Below, one piece after another: positions 1 to 8,717 of a DNA stretch of 64,000 nucleotides. Every line of letters starts with the position of its first letter. The first letter of the stretch is position 1. The position numbers and the translations under genes were made by a program. This stretch comes from Fervidobacterium changbaicum (GTDB lineage: Bacteria; Thermotogota; Thermotogae; Thermotogales; Fervidobacteriaceae). The DNA is taken from assembly GCF_004117075.1 (NCBI RefSeq), contig NZ_CP026721.1:310001-374000 (forward strand), written 5' to 3'. The notes under the pieces are model-generated. The model did not search any database. It was not told where the DNA came from and worked only from the letters and a program-made list of their open reading frames with translations.

Positions 1-829
1 CGCTGTTTTCACCAATACCTGGTATTGACGTGAGTATCTCGATATCAAGGTTTATCGCACTACATTCGCAATATTCTTTCATCATCTTGTCGTATTCTTC
101 AAGCTGTTGCTGTAAAAATTGTAGTTCTTTGATATTTTGCACAAGAATCTTTTCTTTCATCGGCCAATATTGAGCAATCGAGTTATTAGCGAGTTCTTTA
201 AGTTTTTGAGCATTAAGTTTTGTACTTCTGCCACGGTCTTTGGAAAAGAACACATCCAGATTACGAGCCTTTTGAATAGCCTTGGCAGAAGGGAAATGAG
301 AAAGAAGATTGAGGATAGTGTCACTGTAGATATTGGTAACTCTTTCGAGTTCAGGGAAAAGAACGTTGAGCAGTTTTTCGATATTGCCTTTAACTTTTGC
401 GATGCGGTGGATAATGTTTTCGCGTGCTCTGACAATATCACGAAGCTCAGAGTTGACAAAAGCAGAAGAAGGAATTTGATGTTGTAGGTAAAACAAAGCA
501 GTAGCGATAATGCGAGCATCGATTTTGTCGGTTTTGGTCTTTCGAAGAGAAGCAAAGTTTTTAACAGTTAGAGGATTAAAAACAGCGCAAGCAAAGTCGT
601 TGGAAGAAAGGAAAGCCAGAAGGTTGAGATGATAACAGCCAGTAGATTCCATAGCGATGATGATGGATTGTTTTGGGAAGGCAGAGAGTTTGTTTGCGAA
701 GGAGGAAAACCCTTGTTTGGACATATCGAAAGAAGATTCGAAGATGATGGAACTGGGATTAGAGATAGCGCAGACGTTGAACTTATCCTTGGAAACATCG
801 ATGCCGACGAAAACAGGGAAGTTATCCAT
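1..829 (-). CDS. IS110-family DEDD transposase (partial, C-terminus outside window)
   Basis: One open frame of 276 codons runs from the ATG at 829 to the window edge. The N-terminus reads MDNFPVFVGIDVSKDKFNV, followed by AMESTGCYH (about residue 55) and KTDKIDARIIA (about residue 100). These match the D, E and D positions of the RuvC-like DEDD domain of IS110 transposases. Near the edge the frame reaches ILTSIPGIGENS, which resembles the start of the Transposase_20 (HhH-like) domain where the catalytic serine lies further on. The ribosome binding site AAAGGAGG sits 7 bases before the ATG. The frame is intact as far as it can be seen. The family is known to use RNA-guided recombination; whether this copy is active is unknown. 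Confidence 0.9.
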   Translation of the reverse strand, partial: MDNFPVFVGIDVSKDKFNVCAISNPSSIIFESSFDMSKQGFSSFANKLSAFPKQSIIIAMESTGCYHLNLLAFLSSNDFACAVFNPLTVKNFASLRKTKTDKIDARIIATALFYLQHQIPSSAFVNSELRDIVRARENIIHRIAKVKGNIEKLLNVLFPELERVTNIYSDTILNLLSHFPSAKAIQKARNLDVFFSKDRGRSTKLNAQKLKELANNSIAQYWPMKEKILVQNIKELQFLQQQLEEYDKMMKEYCECSAINLDIEILTSIPGIGENS

Positions 830-852
830 GAAAAATCCTCCTTTCGAATGAT

Positions 853-988
853 GAGGGCAGGGAGCCTGCTGAACCAATCCTCCATGCTGACGAGGGCTGA
901 AAGCCCAACCAACTAATCATGGTTAAAGGCAGGCAACAGACTCCTTAAATGGCTTAAAAGCCAAGGTGACATAAGTTGTCCTGCCCTC
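853..988 (-). ncRNA. Candidate IS110 bridge RNA
   Basis: The 5' non-coding end of the element folds. On the minus strand GAGGGCAGG (980-988) pairs perfectly with CCTGCCCTC (853-861), enclosing about 118 nt. Inside are a TGGCT/AGCCA hairpin with a 4-nt loop, a GGGCT/AGCCC hairpin with a 3-nt loop, and a longer-range GCCTGC/GCAGGC pairing. IS110-group elements such as IS621 are known to encode a bridge RNA of about 170 nt at this position, upstream of the transposase, with target- and donor-binding loops. Assigning those loops here would need the element ends and target site. The ends of the transcript are not determined. Confidence 0.6.
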
Positions 989-1041
989 AATTTTTTTAAG
1001 CTAAATTATTTATACCATATTTTTATGTAGGAGGTGCGCTT

Positions 1042-1359
1042 ATGGGCAGAATAGAGATCAATGCGAATGTCTATCAAGAAATAGTCTACAGAAGTGTTTG
1101 TGAATTCCTTGGATTAGAGGATGCTGAAAACACAATGAACTTCAAGAAAAGTAATATTATTGTCGAAAAATTTCAGCCCTCAGAAGATGAGGATAAGGAA
1201 AGGGTAAAATTCACGGTCCAAGTTCCGGCAAGATTCGAAAGTAATTTCATAGAATATGCAAACAACATCGCCTGTCATGTAAAATCAAAGGTCGAGGAGA
1301 TAACAGGGATGTTTGTAGAATGCGTGAATATCAGAGTGGCAGATGTTATAAACGAGTAA
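1042..1359 (+). CDS. Asp23/Gls24 family (YloU-like) protein
   Basis: A 105-residue acidic protein with the ribosome binding site TAGGAGGTG about 8 bases before the ATG. The pattern is that of Asp23/Gls24 proteins: an N-terminal I-x-(I/V)-N segment, a central stretch of beta-type sequence, and a C-terminal VKSKVEEITGMFVECVNI block. This matches the family's V-x-x-x-V-x-x-x-T-G-x-x-V-x-x-V-x-V signature. Family members are small cytoplasmic proteins, some linked to envelope stress or to membrane anchoring, and most have no biochemical role assigned. The gene stands alone: a terminator follows it at 1422 and an IS110 end lies just upstream. Family membership is a moderate-confidence reading of the C-terminal signature. 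Confidence 0.65.
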   Translation: MGRIEINANVYQEIVYRSVCEFLGLEDAENTMNFKKSNIIVEKFQPSEDEDKERVKFTVQVPARFESNFIEYANNIACHVKSKVEEITGMFVECVNIRVADVINE

Positions 1360-1421
1360 GCATGTGTTTGAAAGTTTAGCTTGCGAAAGCGAGATAATTC
1401 TTTTGCTTTTTTCAACGTAAT

Positions 1422-1453
1422 CATTGGGAAAAGAATATTCCCAATGGTTTTTA
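1422..1453 (+). terminator. Rho-independent terminator after the Asp23-like gene
   Basis: CATTGGGAA (1422-1430) pairs perfectly with TTCCCAATG (1438-1446) across a 7-nt loop, followed by GTTTTTAT. Confidence 0.8.
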
Positions 1454-1489
1454 TAAATCTAAGAAAAACTAGAACATGGGGGAACTAAG

Positions 1490-2146
1490 GTGAAAGATAA
1501 AGACAACATTGAGAAATATACATTAGGAGAAGAGATAGCGAATTCTGTAACACACGGCGTTGGAGCTTTGCTAAGTATCGCCGGAGCGGTTGTTCTTATA
1601 GTCATCGCGTCATTACAGGGGGACGTTTTGAAAATACTTTCTGCCGTTGTCTATGGATTTTCTTTATTCTTGCTTTATATGAATTCAACACTTTACCATG
1701 CGATCCAACACAAGACAGCAAAGTACGTTTTAGAGATTTTGGACCATTCTTCCATTTACGTACTCATTGCAGGAAGTTATACACCATTTCTATTGCTTGC
1801 GATCAAAAGTGTGACAGGTATTTTATTCCTTTGCATGATATGGGTATTGGCAATTTTGGGGATCATTTTCAAAGTGTTCTTTGTTAGAAAGTTTGTTTAC
1901 CTTTCAACGCTATTTTACGTGATTATGGGGTGGATAGTTGTTCTGATTTTTAAACCTTTGAACAAAAGTGTTGATTCTGGTATCATATGGTTATTGGTGT
2001 CAGGCGGGTTAATGTATACACTTGGTGCCGTCTTTTATGTCTGGAGAAAGTTTAAGTTCCATCATATGGTTTGGCACATATTTGTTGTATCTGGTAGCTT
2101 GTTTCACTACTTTGCAATTTTGGGTCTCATTCTGGCTAAAGCATGA
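1490..2146 (+). CDS. TrhA/hemolysin III-like (PAQR superfamily) membrane protein
   Basis: A 218-residue integral membrane protein with about seven hydrophobic segments. Conserved family motifs are visible in order: EEIANSVTHGVGA near residue 15, STLYHA near residue 66, LDHSSIYVLIAGSYTPF near residues 83-99, and a C-terminal HMVWHIFVVSGSLFHYFA. The conserved histidines and the serine/aspartate of the PAQR/hemolysin III family are present. The family is linked to membrane energetics or fluidity homeostasis rather than true haemolysis. The start is GTG at 1490, preceded by GGGGG at 1478-1482. The next gene begins 24 bases downstream with its own ribosome binding site, so the two may be cotranscribed. 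Confidence 0.85.
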   Translation: MKDKDNIEKYTLGEEIANSVTHGVGALLSIAGAVVLIVIASLQGDVLKILSAVVYGFSLFLLYMNSTLYHAIQHKTAKYVLEILDHSSIYVLIAGSYTPFLLLAIKSVTGILFLCMIWVLAILGIIFKVFFVRKFVYLSTLFYVIMGWIVVLIFKPLNKSVDSGIIWLLVSGGLMYTLGAVFYVWRKFKFHHMVWHIFVVSGSLFHYFAILGLILAKA

Positions 2147-2170
2147 AGAGGGATACGCAGAGGTGAGATT

Positions 2171-4591
2171 GTGAACAAGCAAGTTTTTATCCTTATAATG
2201 CTTTTATTAAGTACAATCTTAAGTACTCTGCTTTTTGGTCAGGAAATCTTCACGCTTAATGTTTCGCTTGTTTTTCCGAATGACAACGATACAGCTGCTC
2301 TGATAAAACGTTTAGATAGTAATGCACTCTCTTATTTGTATAAAATTACCGTCTTAGATGCAAATCATTCTGAGACGCTGCTTAGCAGCTCTCCGATTTT
2401 GAGCTTAAGTATAGCAAAGCAGGGAACCTATGAAATTGAAGCATCGGTAATTTCAGGAAGTGATGTTTACTTTTCTGGTAAACGCGTAGTTGTTGTAGAT
2501 TATAGTTCTTTTATACAAGAGGTAGAAATCCCCCTTATACCTATTGTATCAAGGATATTTGTTACTTTTGATAATGAAGGTACGGAATCAATTAGTGGTG
2601 AAAAAATAATAATTACTGATGATTCATCGAACGTTGTACTTAACGAATCTCTTAATGAAGTCGCTTTTCCTTTGTTTTTAAACGTTATCCCAGGTACCTA
2701 CAAACTTACAATATTAAATGAAGAAAATCTTACTCAAAATTCTATCAACCGGGTACTTTCAGCAACTGAACTAAACGTTCAACCCGGCCAGTTGTACCCG
2801 GTCATGATTTCTCTTAGAAATCAGAACATCATATTGAAAAAGAACTCAGCCAAGGTTTCCAAATTAACCGCTTTTGATGTTAACACAAGGGAGGTTATTT
2901 TCGAAAAAGAGGGTAGGTTTAAATTAGCGAGGAACTTATCAATCAATGGAAAGACCTCTTCAGCTTGGTCAAGTTTACTGTTCCCGGGGCTTAGTGATTT
3001 GTACCTTACATTCTCAAATGGTGAAATAACAAACATCGATTACAAAGAAGAGTTTCCTTCAAGGGTGCGTGTCTTAATCAGCTCAGAGCTGACCACTATT
3101 GGTGGATTGTCTTCAGCTACCTTTGAAAAACTCACTTTGAAAATCTCGAATGGTTATTCGATTTTCTCCTTTAGAGAAGGATATTGCCAAATTACGACAA
3201 TGCAACACGGACAAATAGTACGATTCTCAAAGAAGTCCGATGGTTTGATTATCGAAACAAACGATGGAATAATAGGGCCTTTTGAAACTAACACACGTTT
3301 CTATTTAAAAGCACAGGCTCGTGACTCGTCAGTGGAGATTTCAGAAAAGAGCAAAAACAAGTATTTCGGAGATTTGGAAATATTCGTTAATAAATCAGGT
3401 GGTTTTAGCATAATAAACGACTTACCAATCGAAGAGTATCTGAAAAGTGTTGTAGCAAGTGAAATGCCAAGTACTTACCATTTAGAAGCATTGAAAGCAC
3501 AAGCTGTTGTTGCTCGAACGTATGCTTTAGAGAAGATTCTTTCAGACAGAAGATACGCTGGTCTTGGTGCAAATATGGACGATTCAACTAACTTTCAAGC
3601 TTACAACTTTCAAAAACCAAATGAAAAAAGTTCATTAGCGGTGGAACGAACGAATGGAGAGGTACTCCTTTACAAGAATAAACTCTCCGCAACATTCTAT
3701 TATTCAGTGTCTGGCGGTTATGTAATGGATCCCAAAGATATTTTTAAGATGTCGATAGCGTACTTAAAACCAAAGGTACTATCGGTAGACCAGCAAAACT
3801 TATTGTTTTTAGATGATGAACTAGCACTGAAAAACTTCCTAAAGAACTGGGACATTCTAACTTTGCAAAGATTAGGTTTCCCTGAAGCAAGGAACGGGTA
3901 TTTTCGATGGAAAGTTGAATTCAGTGCGGATGAAATATACAGTGCTGTAATTTCTTTGAAAAATGTTGCTGCGGTCGCGAATAATACAAATACAAATGAA
4001 AAGAGCCTTAAGGCAATCGATCCAGTTAGCGAACTAAGGAGATATGTAAACTCACAGTTGCTGTCTTCACTTCGTAACGACACATTGAGCGTTGGAATAT
4101 CTGAACTTACAACGGATTTCAGTGATAAAATTGTTGATCAAAGTGCTTCGCCTGCAGTAGAGGTAAAAAGTAGCGTTTCTGAAGAAAAACTTACTCAGGA
4201 TGTTACTGAAAGGATTATAGATGTTTATGTTAGTGCTCGAACTCCAGGGAGGTATGTAACGGAAATAACTATAGAGACGAATAAACGAATCTTTAAGATA
4301 GCTAGCAGTGATGTAACCAGGGTATTTTCGGTAAAAGGAAAGAAAATAACGCTCCTTAACGGGATTATAAGGTCTGATCTAAGTTCTTTACCAAGCTCTT
4401 TCTTTACTGTGGATGTTGTAAAAAACGAAGAAGGTTTTGCACAAAAGATTGTACTTTACGGTGGTGGCTTTGGACACGGAATAGGAATGAGCCAAGTAGC
4501 TGCAAATGTCTTAGCAAAAGACTTCGGTTGGGATTATATTACCATACTCTCGTTTTTCTATACTGGAACGCAGCTGAGGAAAGTCTATTAA
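2171..4591 (+). CDS. Large secreted SpoIID/LytB-domain protein
   Basis: An 806-residue protein starting at GTG with AGAGGTGAG just upstream. Residues 1-23 look like a signal peptide or anchor (hydrophobic, ending LLFGQE). Residues 30-380 are beta-rich and unrecognised. The SpoIID/LytB domain begins about residue 416 with DLPIEEYLKSVVASEMP and LKAQAVVARTYALEK, and ends with GGGFGHGIGMSQVAA near residue 763. A region of about 100 residues between these blocks (about 590-690) looks like an insertion. SpoIID enzymes are peptidoglycan lytic transglycosylases acting on denuded glycan. In a non-sporulating thermophile a role in cell-wall turnover or division is more likely, but that is inferred. No close partner gene is evident. 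Confidence 0.85.
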   Translation: MNKQVFILIMLLLSTILSTLLFGQEIFTLNVSLVFPNDNDTAALIKRLDSNALSYLYKITVLDANHSETLLSSSPILSLSIAKQGTYEIEASVISGSDVYFSGKRVVVVDYSSFIQEVEIPLIPIVSRIFVTFDNEGTESISGEKIIITDDSSNVVLNESLNEVAFPLFLNVIPGTYKLTILNEENLTQNSINRVLSATELNVQPGQLYPVMISLRNQNIILKKNSAKVSKLTAFDVNTREVIFEKEGRFKLARNLSINGKTSSAWSSLLFPGLSDLYLTFSNGEITNIDYKEEFPSRVRVLISSELTTIGGLSSATFEKLTLKISNGYSIFSFREGYCQITTMQHGQIVRFSKKSDGLIIETNDGIIGPFETNTRFYLKAQARDSSVEISEKSKNKYFGDLEIFVNKSGGFSIINDLPIEEYLKSVVASEMPSTYHLEALKAQAVVARTYALEKILSDRRYAGLGANMDDSTNFQAYNFQKPNEKSSLAVERTNGEVLLYKNKLSATFYYSVSGGYVMDPKDIFKMSIAYLKPKVLSVDQQNLLFLDDELALKNFLKNWDILTLQRLGFPEARNGYFRWKVEFSADEIYSAVISLKNVAAVANNTNTNEKSLKAIDPVSELRRYVNSQLLSSLRNDTLSVGISELTTDFSDKIVDQSASPAVEVKSSVSEEKLTQDVTERIIDVYVSARTPGRYVTEITIETNKRIFKIASSDVTRVFSVKGKKITLLNGIIRSDLSSLPSSFFTVDVVKNEEGFAQKIVLYGGGFGHGIGMSQVAANVLAKDFGWDYITILSFFYTGTQLRKVY

Positions 4592-4619
4592 ACACGAATA
4601 TTTTCATTATTTTTCACCA

Positions 4620-5474
4620 TCACAGCTTTCTTACCATCTCGTATTGAGTTAATAATATTTTGAAGTTATTTCTTTCAATTGCCGCATGCAATAAGTCATC
4701 CTCTGCTACCGCAACTACAGATATTAAAGATGGGCTTGCAGTTCTAACTATATAGTCAACTGATATTAAGAGGAGCTTATCCCAGTCGTCCGGATTTGAA
4801 GATTTTGGAGCGCAGTCGACTATAAACGAAGAATTCTCGTCTGACTTTCCCCAGACTAAATAACCTTCGAGGTTGCTATGATGGAATCTAACCAAGTTGT
4901 ACCTTCCATCAGAAAGCATGAGAGTTATAGGTTCGCGTTGCCAGTTGACCTTCCTTGGGATATTTATCTCATTACTTAATGCAATTGAGTAAACGAGCCT
5001 GTTATCTGTCTGTAGGGCTGAATACGTTATGTTGAGTGGTTGAGGATTCTCAAGGATGAACGTATCGAGGTTTCTCAGTTTTCTAAAGCCGTTTTTATCA
5101 TAAAACCTTACGGCACGCTCATCGGCTGCTGCAACTTCAAGTGTTACTTGCTCAATGTTTCTCATCTTTAAGTGTCTAAATGCATGTCTCAATATCTTAT
5201 CTGCTAAACCTTTCCCACGTTCGTTTGGTACAACACCCATGGCATCTATTCTTGCCCTGGTACCGCGTACGGCAATAAGGATAAAGCCTACTGGTTCGTT
5301 ACCTTTAAGAAATACAAAAGAATCGCTGAAGGAAATGGAATTTTCTCTTGCGTCCATTTTAAATGACAAAACGTTCCAGTTGATTGGAATCACATAATCT
5401 TCAAACACCGTATTGACCAAGCTAACAAAATCTATCAGTGGAAACTCGGCAAGGGTAACAATTTTTTCTTCCAT
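4620..5474 (-). CDS. GNAT-family N-acetyltransferase
   Basis: The start was set at the ATG at 5474 (MEEKIVTLAEFPLI), with AAGGGGGTG about 10 bases upstream, rather than at an in-frame codon 16 residues earlier. The N-terminal half carries the GNAT acetyl-CoA fold: IDAMGVVPNERGKGLADKIL is motif A, with the R/Q-x-x-G-x-A-type pyrophosphate loop as ERGKGLA, followed by VTLEVAAADERAVRFYDKNGF as motif B. The C-terminal 130 residues show no motif I recognise and may be a degenerate second GNAT-like half. The substrate is unknown. It is the last gene of the minus-strand run that begins near 10353; 49 bases separate it from the L7Ae-like gene. Confidence 0.8.
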   Translation of the reverse strand: MEEKIVTLAEFPLIDFVSLVNTVFEDYVIPINWNVLSFKMDARENSISFSDSFVFLKGNEPVGFILIAVRGTRARIDAMGVVPNERGKGLADKILRHAFRHLKMRNIEQVTLEVAAADERAVRFYDKNGFRKLRNLDTFILENPQPLNITYSALQTDNRLVYSIALSNEINIPRKVNWQREPITLMLSDGRYNLVRFHHSNLEGYLVWGKSDENSSFIVDCAPKSSNPDDWDKLLLISVDYIVRTASPSLISVVAVAEDDLLHAAIERNNFKILLTQYEMVRKL

Positions 5475-5523
5475 AAATATAGCACCCCCTTGGAAGATTG
5501 AAACTCCACTAGGCAACCTCAAA

Positions 5524-5847
5524 TTACTTACTCACGGCAATCTTGATAATAGCTTCGGCAAGGTTCTCGTCAAGAATCCCTACAGCCGAAAGATTCGATT
5601 TTCCGACAGCCTTAGCCAATGCTTTCTTATCGCCAATTTCTATGTATGGGACATTGTTTATTTCGCATCGTATCTTTAAATCCTTCTTAACTCGCTCTCC
5701 GGCATCTTTTGCCACTATTAATACCTTCTTGGCTATCCTCTTGTCTGTCAAGTATTCCCTTATCATATCCTTACCAAAGGCTATTTTGTTTGCCCGAGCT
5801 GCAAAACCCATGTATGTCAGTATCTTGTTTAAGGTTTGTTCGTCCAT
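5524..5847 (-). CDS. L7Ae/L30e-like RNA-binding protein (YlxQ type)
   Basis: A 107-residue protein with the compact L7Ae/L30e layout: an N-terminal MGFAARANKIAFGKDMIREYL helix region, then KKVLIVAKDAGERVKKDL and C-terminal KKALAKAVGKSNLSAVGILDENLAEAI. The block G-K-S-N-L-S-A-V-G-I and the (A/V)-x-D-A-x-E/R segment are typical of bacterial YlxQ/RplGA proteins, which bind kink-turn RNA. GAAGGTGAG precedes the ATG. It lies 30 bases downstream of folE2 in the same direction. The RNA target cannot be deduced. Confidence 0.8.
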   Translation of the reverse strand: MDEQTLNKILTYMGFAARANKIAFGKDMIREYLTDKRIAKKVLIVAKDAGERVKKDLKIRCEINNVPYIEIGDKKALAKAVGKSNLSAVGILDENLAEAIIKIAVSK

Positions 5848-5877
5848 GGTCTCACCTTCTCATACTTACTGCATTTG

Positions 5878-6669
5878 CTAAATTTGCTCTTCTAGTTCAT
5901 CACTTGTTACACAGGCATACGCGTTATGTGCGTGTATGGATTCATAACTTTCAACTTCCACTTTGTACCATTTTATTTTATCATACTTTTTCAACTCAAT
6001 CGCAACATCTCTCGCAACGTCTTCGACGAATTTCGGATTATCGTATGCAAGCTCTGTTACATACTTCTCATCAGGTCTTTTCAACAACGTAAATATCGGG
6101 GCGCTTGCCGATTTTTCCACTACCTCGATTATGTCTTCGATCCAGATCATTTCTTTGCTCTCAAAAGAAACTTTGCACAGAGCCCTTTGATTGTGTGCTC
6201 CCCTTTCACTTATCTCTTTTGAACACGGGCACAACGTGTGTATAGGGACTAATACAGAAGTCAAAAAGTCGAATTTCCCATCAAAAATCTCTGCTTCAAA
6301 AGAGCAGGTATATTCAAGGTAGCTTTCACTTTTCGTTACAGGTGCTTGCTTTTTGACGAAGTAGGGGAACTCTACCTCTATAACCGCTCTCTTAGCGTTT
6401 AGAACATCTTTAAGCCTGTTTAGGATGTCTTTAACTCGTTTTGGATTAATTTCCAAATGGAACTCGTTGAGGACCTCTATGAACCTGCTCATATGCGTTC
6501 CTCGATAGTCTTTTGGGAGATCTACGTACATGTTTATCGTTGCAATTGTCGCTTGTGTTCCCTGGGCTCTATCAAGAACAACTACTGGGTATCTAACGCC
6601 TTTAACCCCGACTCTTTTCAGATATATGTTTCGCGCATCACGTTCATTTTGAACATCTTTAAGTACCAT
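5878..6669 (-). CDS. folE2: GTP cyclohydrolase FolE2 (type IB)
   Basis: A 263-residue COG1469 protein. Diagnostic segments are DVQNERDARN at the N-terminus, IATINMYVDLPKDYRGTHMS near residue 45-62, and IHTLCPCSKEISERGAHNQR near residue 145-163, which holds the metal-binding cysteine and surrounding histidine. FolE2 converts GTP to dihydroneopterin triphosphate, the first step of folate and queuosine-type pterin pathways, and can work with metals other than zinc. GGAGGAG lies 5 bases before the ATG. No other folate gene is nearby. It sits 23 bases downstream of the TPR-like gene in a minus-strand run. Confidence 0.92.
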   Translation of the reverse strand: MVLKDVQNERDARNIYLKRVGVKGVRYPVVVLDRAQGTQATIATINMYVDLPKDYRGTHMSRFIEVLNEFHLEINPKRVKDILNRLKDVLNAKRAVIEVEFPYFVKKQAPVTKSESYLEYTCSFEAEIFDGKFDFLTSVLVPIHTLCPCSKEISERGAHNQRALCKVSFESKEMIWIEDIIEVVEKSASAPIFTLLKRPDEKYVTELAYDNPKFVEDVARDVAIELKKYDKIKWYKVEVESYESIHAHNAYACVTSDELEEQI

Positions 6670-6692
6670 TGCCGCTCCTCCGATTTTTATTC

Positions 6693-7223
6693 TTAGAACT
6701 CTCCTAAGTTTTTCAACACATCTTGAACCTTTTTCTTCAATTCCCCATCTGCAATCTCACGAAGGATCATGAGAGCTTCTTTACGGTATACCGAGTATGT
6801 GAAACTATCCAAGAACGAAGATAAGTATAATTTTGCACTTTCGACTTCTCCAACTTTGAGCAGTGCTGAACCCAAATAAAAGTATACCTCATCAAGCCAC
6901 GGATTTTCAATATCCTTAATCTCTCTGAGTAAACTAACCGTGTCGGCGTAGTTGCCATTTCTGTAAGCAACTTTTGCAGTATCTATTTTGGACCTGATTT
7001 GGGATTTCATTTGCTTTTCGACAAGGTAAGTGAGTTCCTTTAGTTTATTATCCTCGACGTACTTAGAGAAATCTTTACTATCAGCAACGTACAATTCGTA
7101 GGCCTTAATTAACTTCTGAGCTCGTTGCAATTGTGAAAATAGCTTTACATTGTAAAGATACGTGACAAGAAACAAGACACAGAAAACGGTAGCGAGTAAG
7201 ATGGATAGATTTCGACTTTTCAT
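6693..7223 (-). CDS. Membrane-anchored TPR-like protein
   Basis: A 176-residue protein with one N-terminal transmembrane helix (about residues 7-24), a basic tail before it, and a helical remainder. Residues 75-150 contain helix pairs of tetratricopeptide character: AKVAYRNGNYADTVSLLREI followed by YFYLGSALLKVGEVESAKLY. This suggests two TPR units exposed outside the cytoplasmic membrane. Its ATG overlaps the stop of the HD-GYP gene as ATGA, a sign of translational coupling. No enzymatic motif is visible. Given the context, a scaffold or partner of the HD-GYP sensor is a reasonable but untested idea. Confidence 0.7.
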   Translation of the reverse strand: MKSRNLSILLATVFCVLFLVTYLYNVKLFSQLQRAQKLIKAYELYVADSKDFSKYVEDNKLKELTYLVEKQMKSQIRSKIDTAKVAYRNGNYADTVSLLREIKDIENPWLDEVYFYLGSALLKVGEVESAKLYLSSFLDSFTYSVYRKEALMILREIADGELKKKVQDVLKNLGEF

Positions 7224-8716
7224 GCGGGATAACCACCTTCTGAATCTCCCATTTCGTCATTTACGTTCTCCAAAAAAGAGACTAACTCTAATTGCTCTGC
7301 AATGACCTCTTTGAACTTCCCAAACAACTCGGTGTCGAACTTTTTTCCAACCATGCTTTCCATTAATTCTAATGCTTCTTTAGGAGTCAAAGCATTTCGA
7401 TAGGGTCTATCTTCTGTCAGTGCAGTGAAGACGTCAACTATTGAGACAATCTGAGCTCTGAGGCTCAAAGTACCTTTCGAAAGACCATCTGGATAACCAG
7501 AGCCGTCTATATTTTCGTGGTGGTGGCGAACGATATCTGCCACAAGCTCCCAACCGGGAATTTGTGAAACAACACGCTCACCTAAAATAGTATGACTCTT
7601 CATTACTTCGAACTCCTCAGCTGTGAGCTTTCCTTGTTTCAGAAGTATCTGGTCCGGTATTCCAATTTTGCCGATGTCGTGCAGTATCGCACCATACTTG
7701 ATTGCGTTGAGTTCCTCAGGATCGGTGATACCAAGCTTGGTTGCTAAGGCCAAGGAGAGCTGCATAACCTTTTTCGAATGCTCTCCTGTTCCAATATCTT
7801 TGAGCTCAACGGTCTCCGCAAGTGTATTTATCAAAAGGAAGTTTCTCTCTTCTAAAGCTGATTGCATCTCCTCTATTTGTGCCATAGTATTTTCCAGTTC
7901 CTCGGTGGTTGATTTGTATCCAGCAATTGCTTCCGTATACCGTGTGAATAAGTTATAAATCGCGTCTTGGACTTTCAGCAATGGGAGATGTTTTGTTTCA
8001 ATAGGTTCGTACTCAACGTATTCACCGGTCTCCACTCTGAGAATCATGTCTGAAACTATACTTCTGAGAGCAGTTGCAGCTTTCTCAAGGTCTTTTTCTT
8101 TACTTGCATTAATGTTATTTAAAAACCCCAGTGCGATCAACGGGACGAAGCCGATGAGAAAGGTGATAGAAAGGTTTGAGAGGAACACACTTGGGTTCGG
8201 AGAAATCATCACAAAAAATCCGTACTTTGTTGCCTCAGTCTTGGTAACTATATCTGCTAAGCCGAGACTAGTACGGTGTTTCACTACATTTCCAACCAGT
8301 CCTTTGTCAGATGAGTAAACAACTCTCCCACCAACTTCGACTATGATTTTGAAATCCCTAACTGGAAATTTTATCATCGATATCGGAATTTCAAGTAGCA
8401 CTAACTTGTCATTTTCATCGAAGACATATTTCAACGAATAGCCTTTGATAGAAATGCCATGTAGATAAAAATTAGGACCTATTCTCAGATGTTGTGAATA
8501 ATCCACTCCGTTAATGGTCATTTCTTTCGACAGTTCCGTAACCACACCAACTCGGTTTTCAATATAACTATCCAGCATCTCGGAAAAGCTTTGTAGGTAA
8601 ACAGTGCTATCCCTATCAATTTTAAAGTAGTAAACGACAAGTAACGTAATAAGTAAAAGCAGGACTATTGTGTTGACTACAATCCCAATCCTTTTTGAGC
8701 TATTAGAACTATCCAA
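7220..8716 (-). CDS. Membrane-bound HD-GYP phosphodiesterase with extracytoplasmic sensor region
   Basis: I place the start at TTG 8716, not at the TTG 36 bases upstream. AAGGAGGT ends 8 bases before 8716, and this start lies one base after the stop of the preceding gene. The 498-residue product has a transmembrane helix at about 10-30, an extracytoplasmic region of about 140 residues, a second helix near 175-197, and a linker with coiled-coil character (about 200-300). The HD-GYP domain follows, with HDIGKIGIPD near 345, HHENIDGSGYPDGL near 395 and the downstream D-x-F/Y-x-A-L segment VDVFTALTEDRPYR. HD-GYP enzymes hydrolyse cyclic di-GMP. A GGDEF protein is encoded at 30397, so such signalling exists here. 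Confidence 0.9.
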   Translation of the reverse strand: MDSSNSSKRIGIVVNTIVLLLLITLLVVYYFKIDRDSTVYLQSFSEMLDSYIENRVGVVTELSKEMTINGVDYSQHLRIGPNFYLHGISIKGYSLKYVFDENDKLVLLEIPISMIKFPVRDFKIIVEVGGRVVYSSDKGLVGNVVKHRTSLGLADIVTKTEATKYGFFVMISPNPSVFLSNLSITFLIGFVPLIALGFLNNINASKEKDLEKAATALRSIVSDMILRVETGEYVEYEPIETKHLPLLKVQDAIYNLFTRYTEAIAGYKSTTEELENTMAQIEEMQSALEERNFLLINTLAETVELKDIGTGEHSKKVMQLSLALATKLGITDPEELNAIKYGAILHDIGKIGIPDQILLKQGKLTAEEFEVMKSHTILGERVVSQIPGWELVADIVRHHHENIDGSGYPDGLSKGTLSLRAQIVSIVDVFTALTEDRPYRNALTPKEALELMESMVGKKFDTELFGKFKEVIAEQLELVSFLENVNDEMGDSEGGYPA

Positions 8717-8717
8717 T

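Larger units (their letters stand above)
1..990 (-). mobile_element. IS110-family insertion sequence, 5' part (truncated by window edge)
   Basis: The element consists of the transposase frame running off the window start and a structured non-coding end upstream of it. IS110 elements lack terminal inverted repeats, so the outer boundary near 990 is only estimated from the end of the folded segment and the resumption of AT-rich sequence that leads into the next gene. The 3' half and other end lie outside the window. Confidence 0.75.

Noticed and set aside
137-916. Several open frames on both strands over the IS110 transposase, such as 157-555 and 629-916.
   Set aside because: They are low-complexity shadows of the transposase frame, which is continuous from 829 to the window start and has DEDD motifs.
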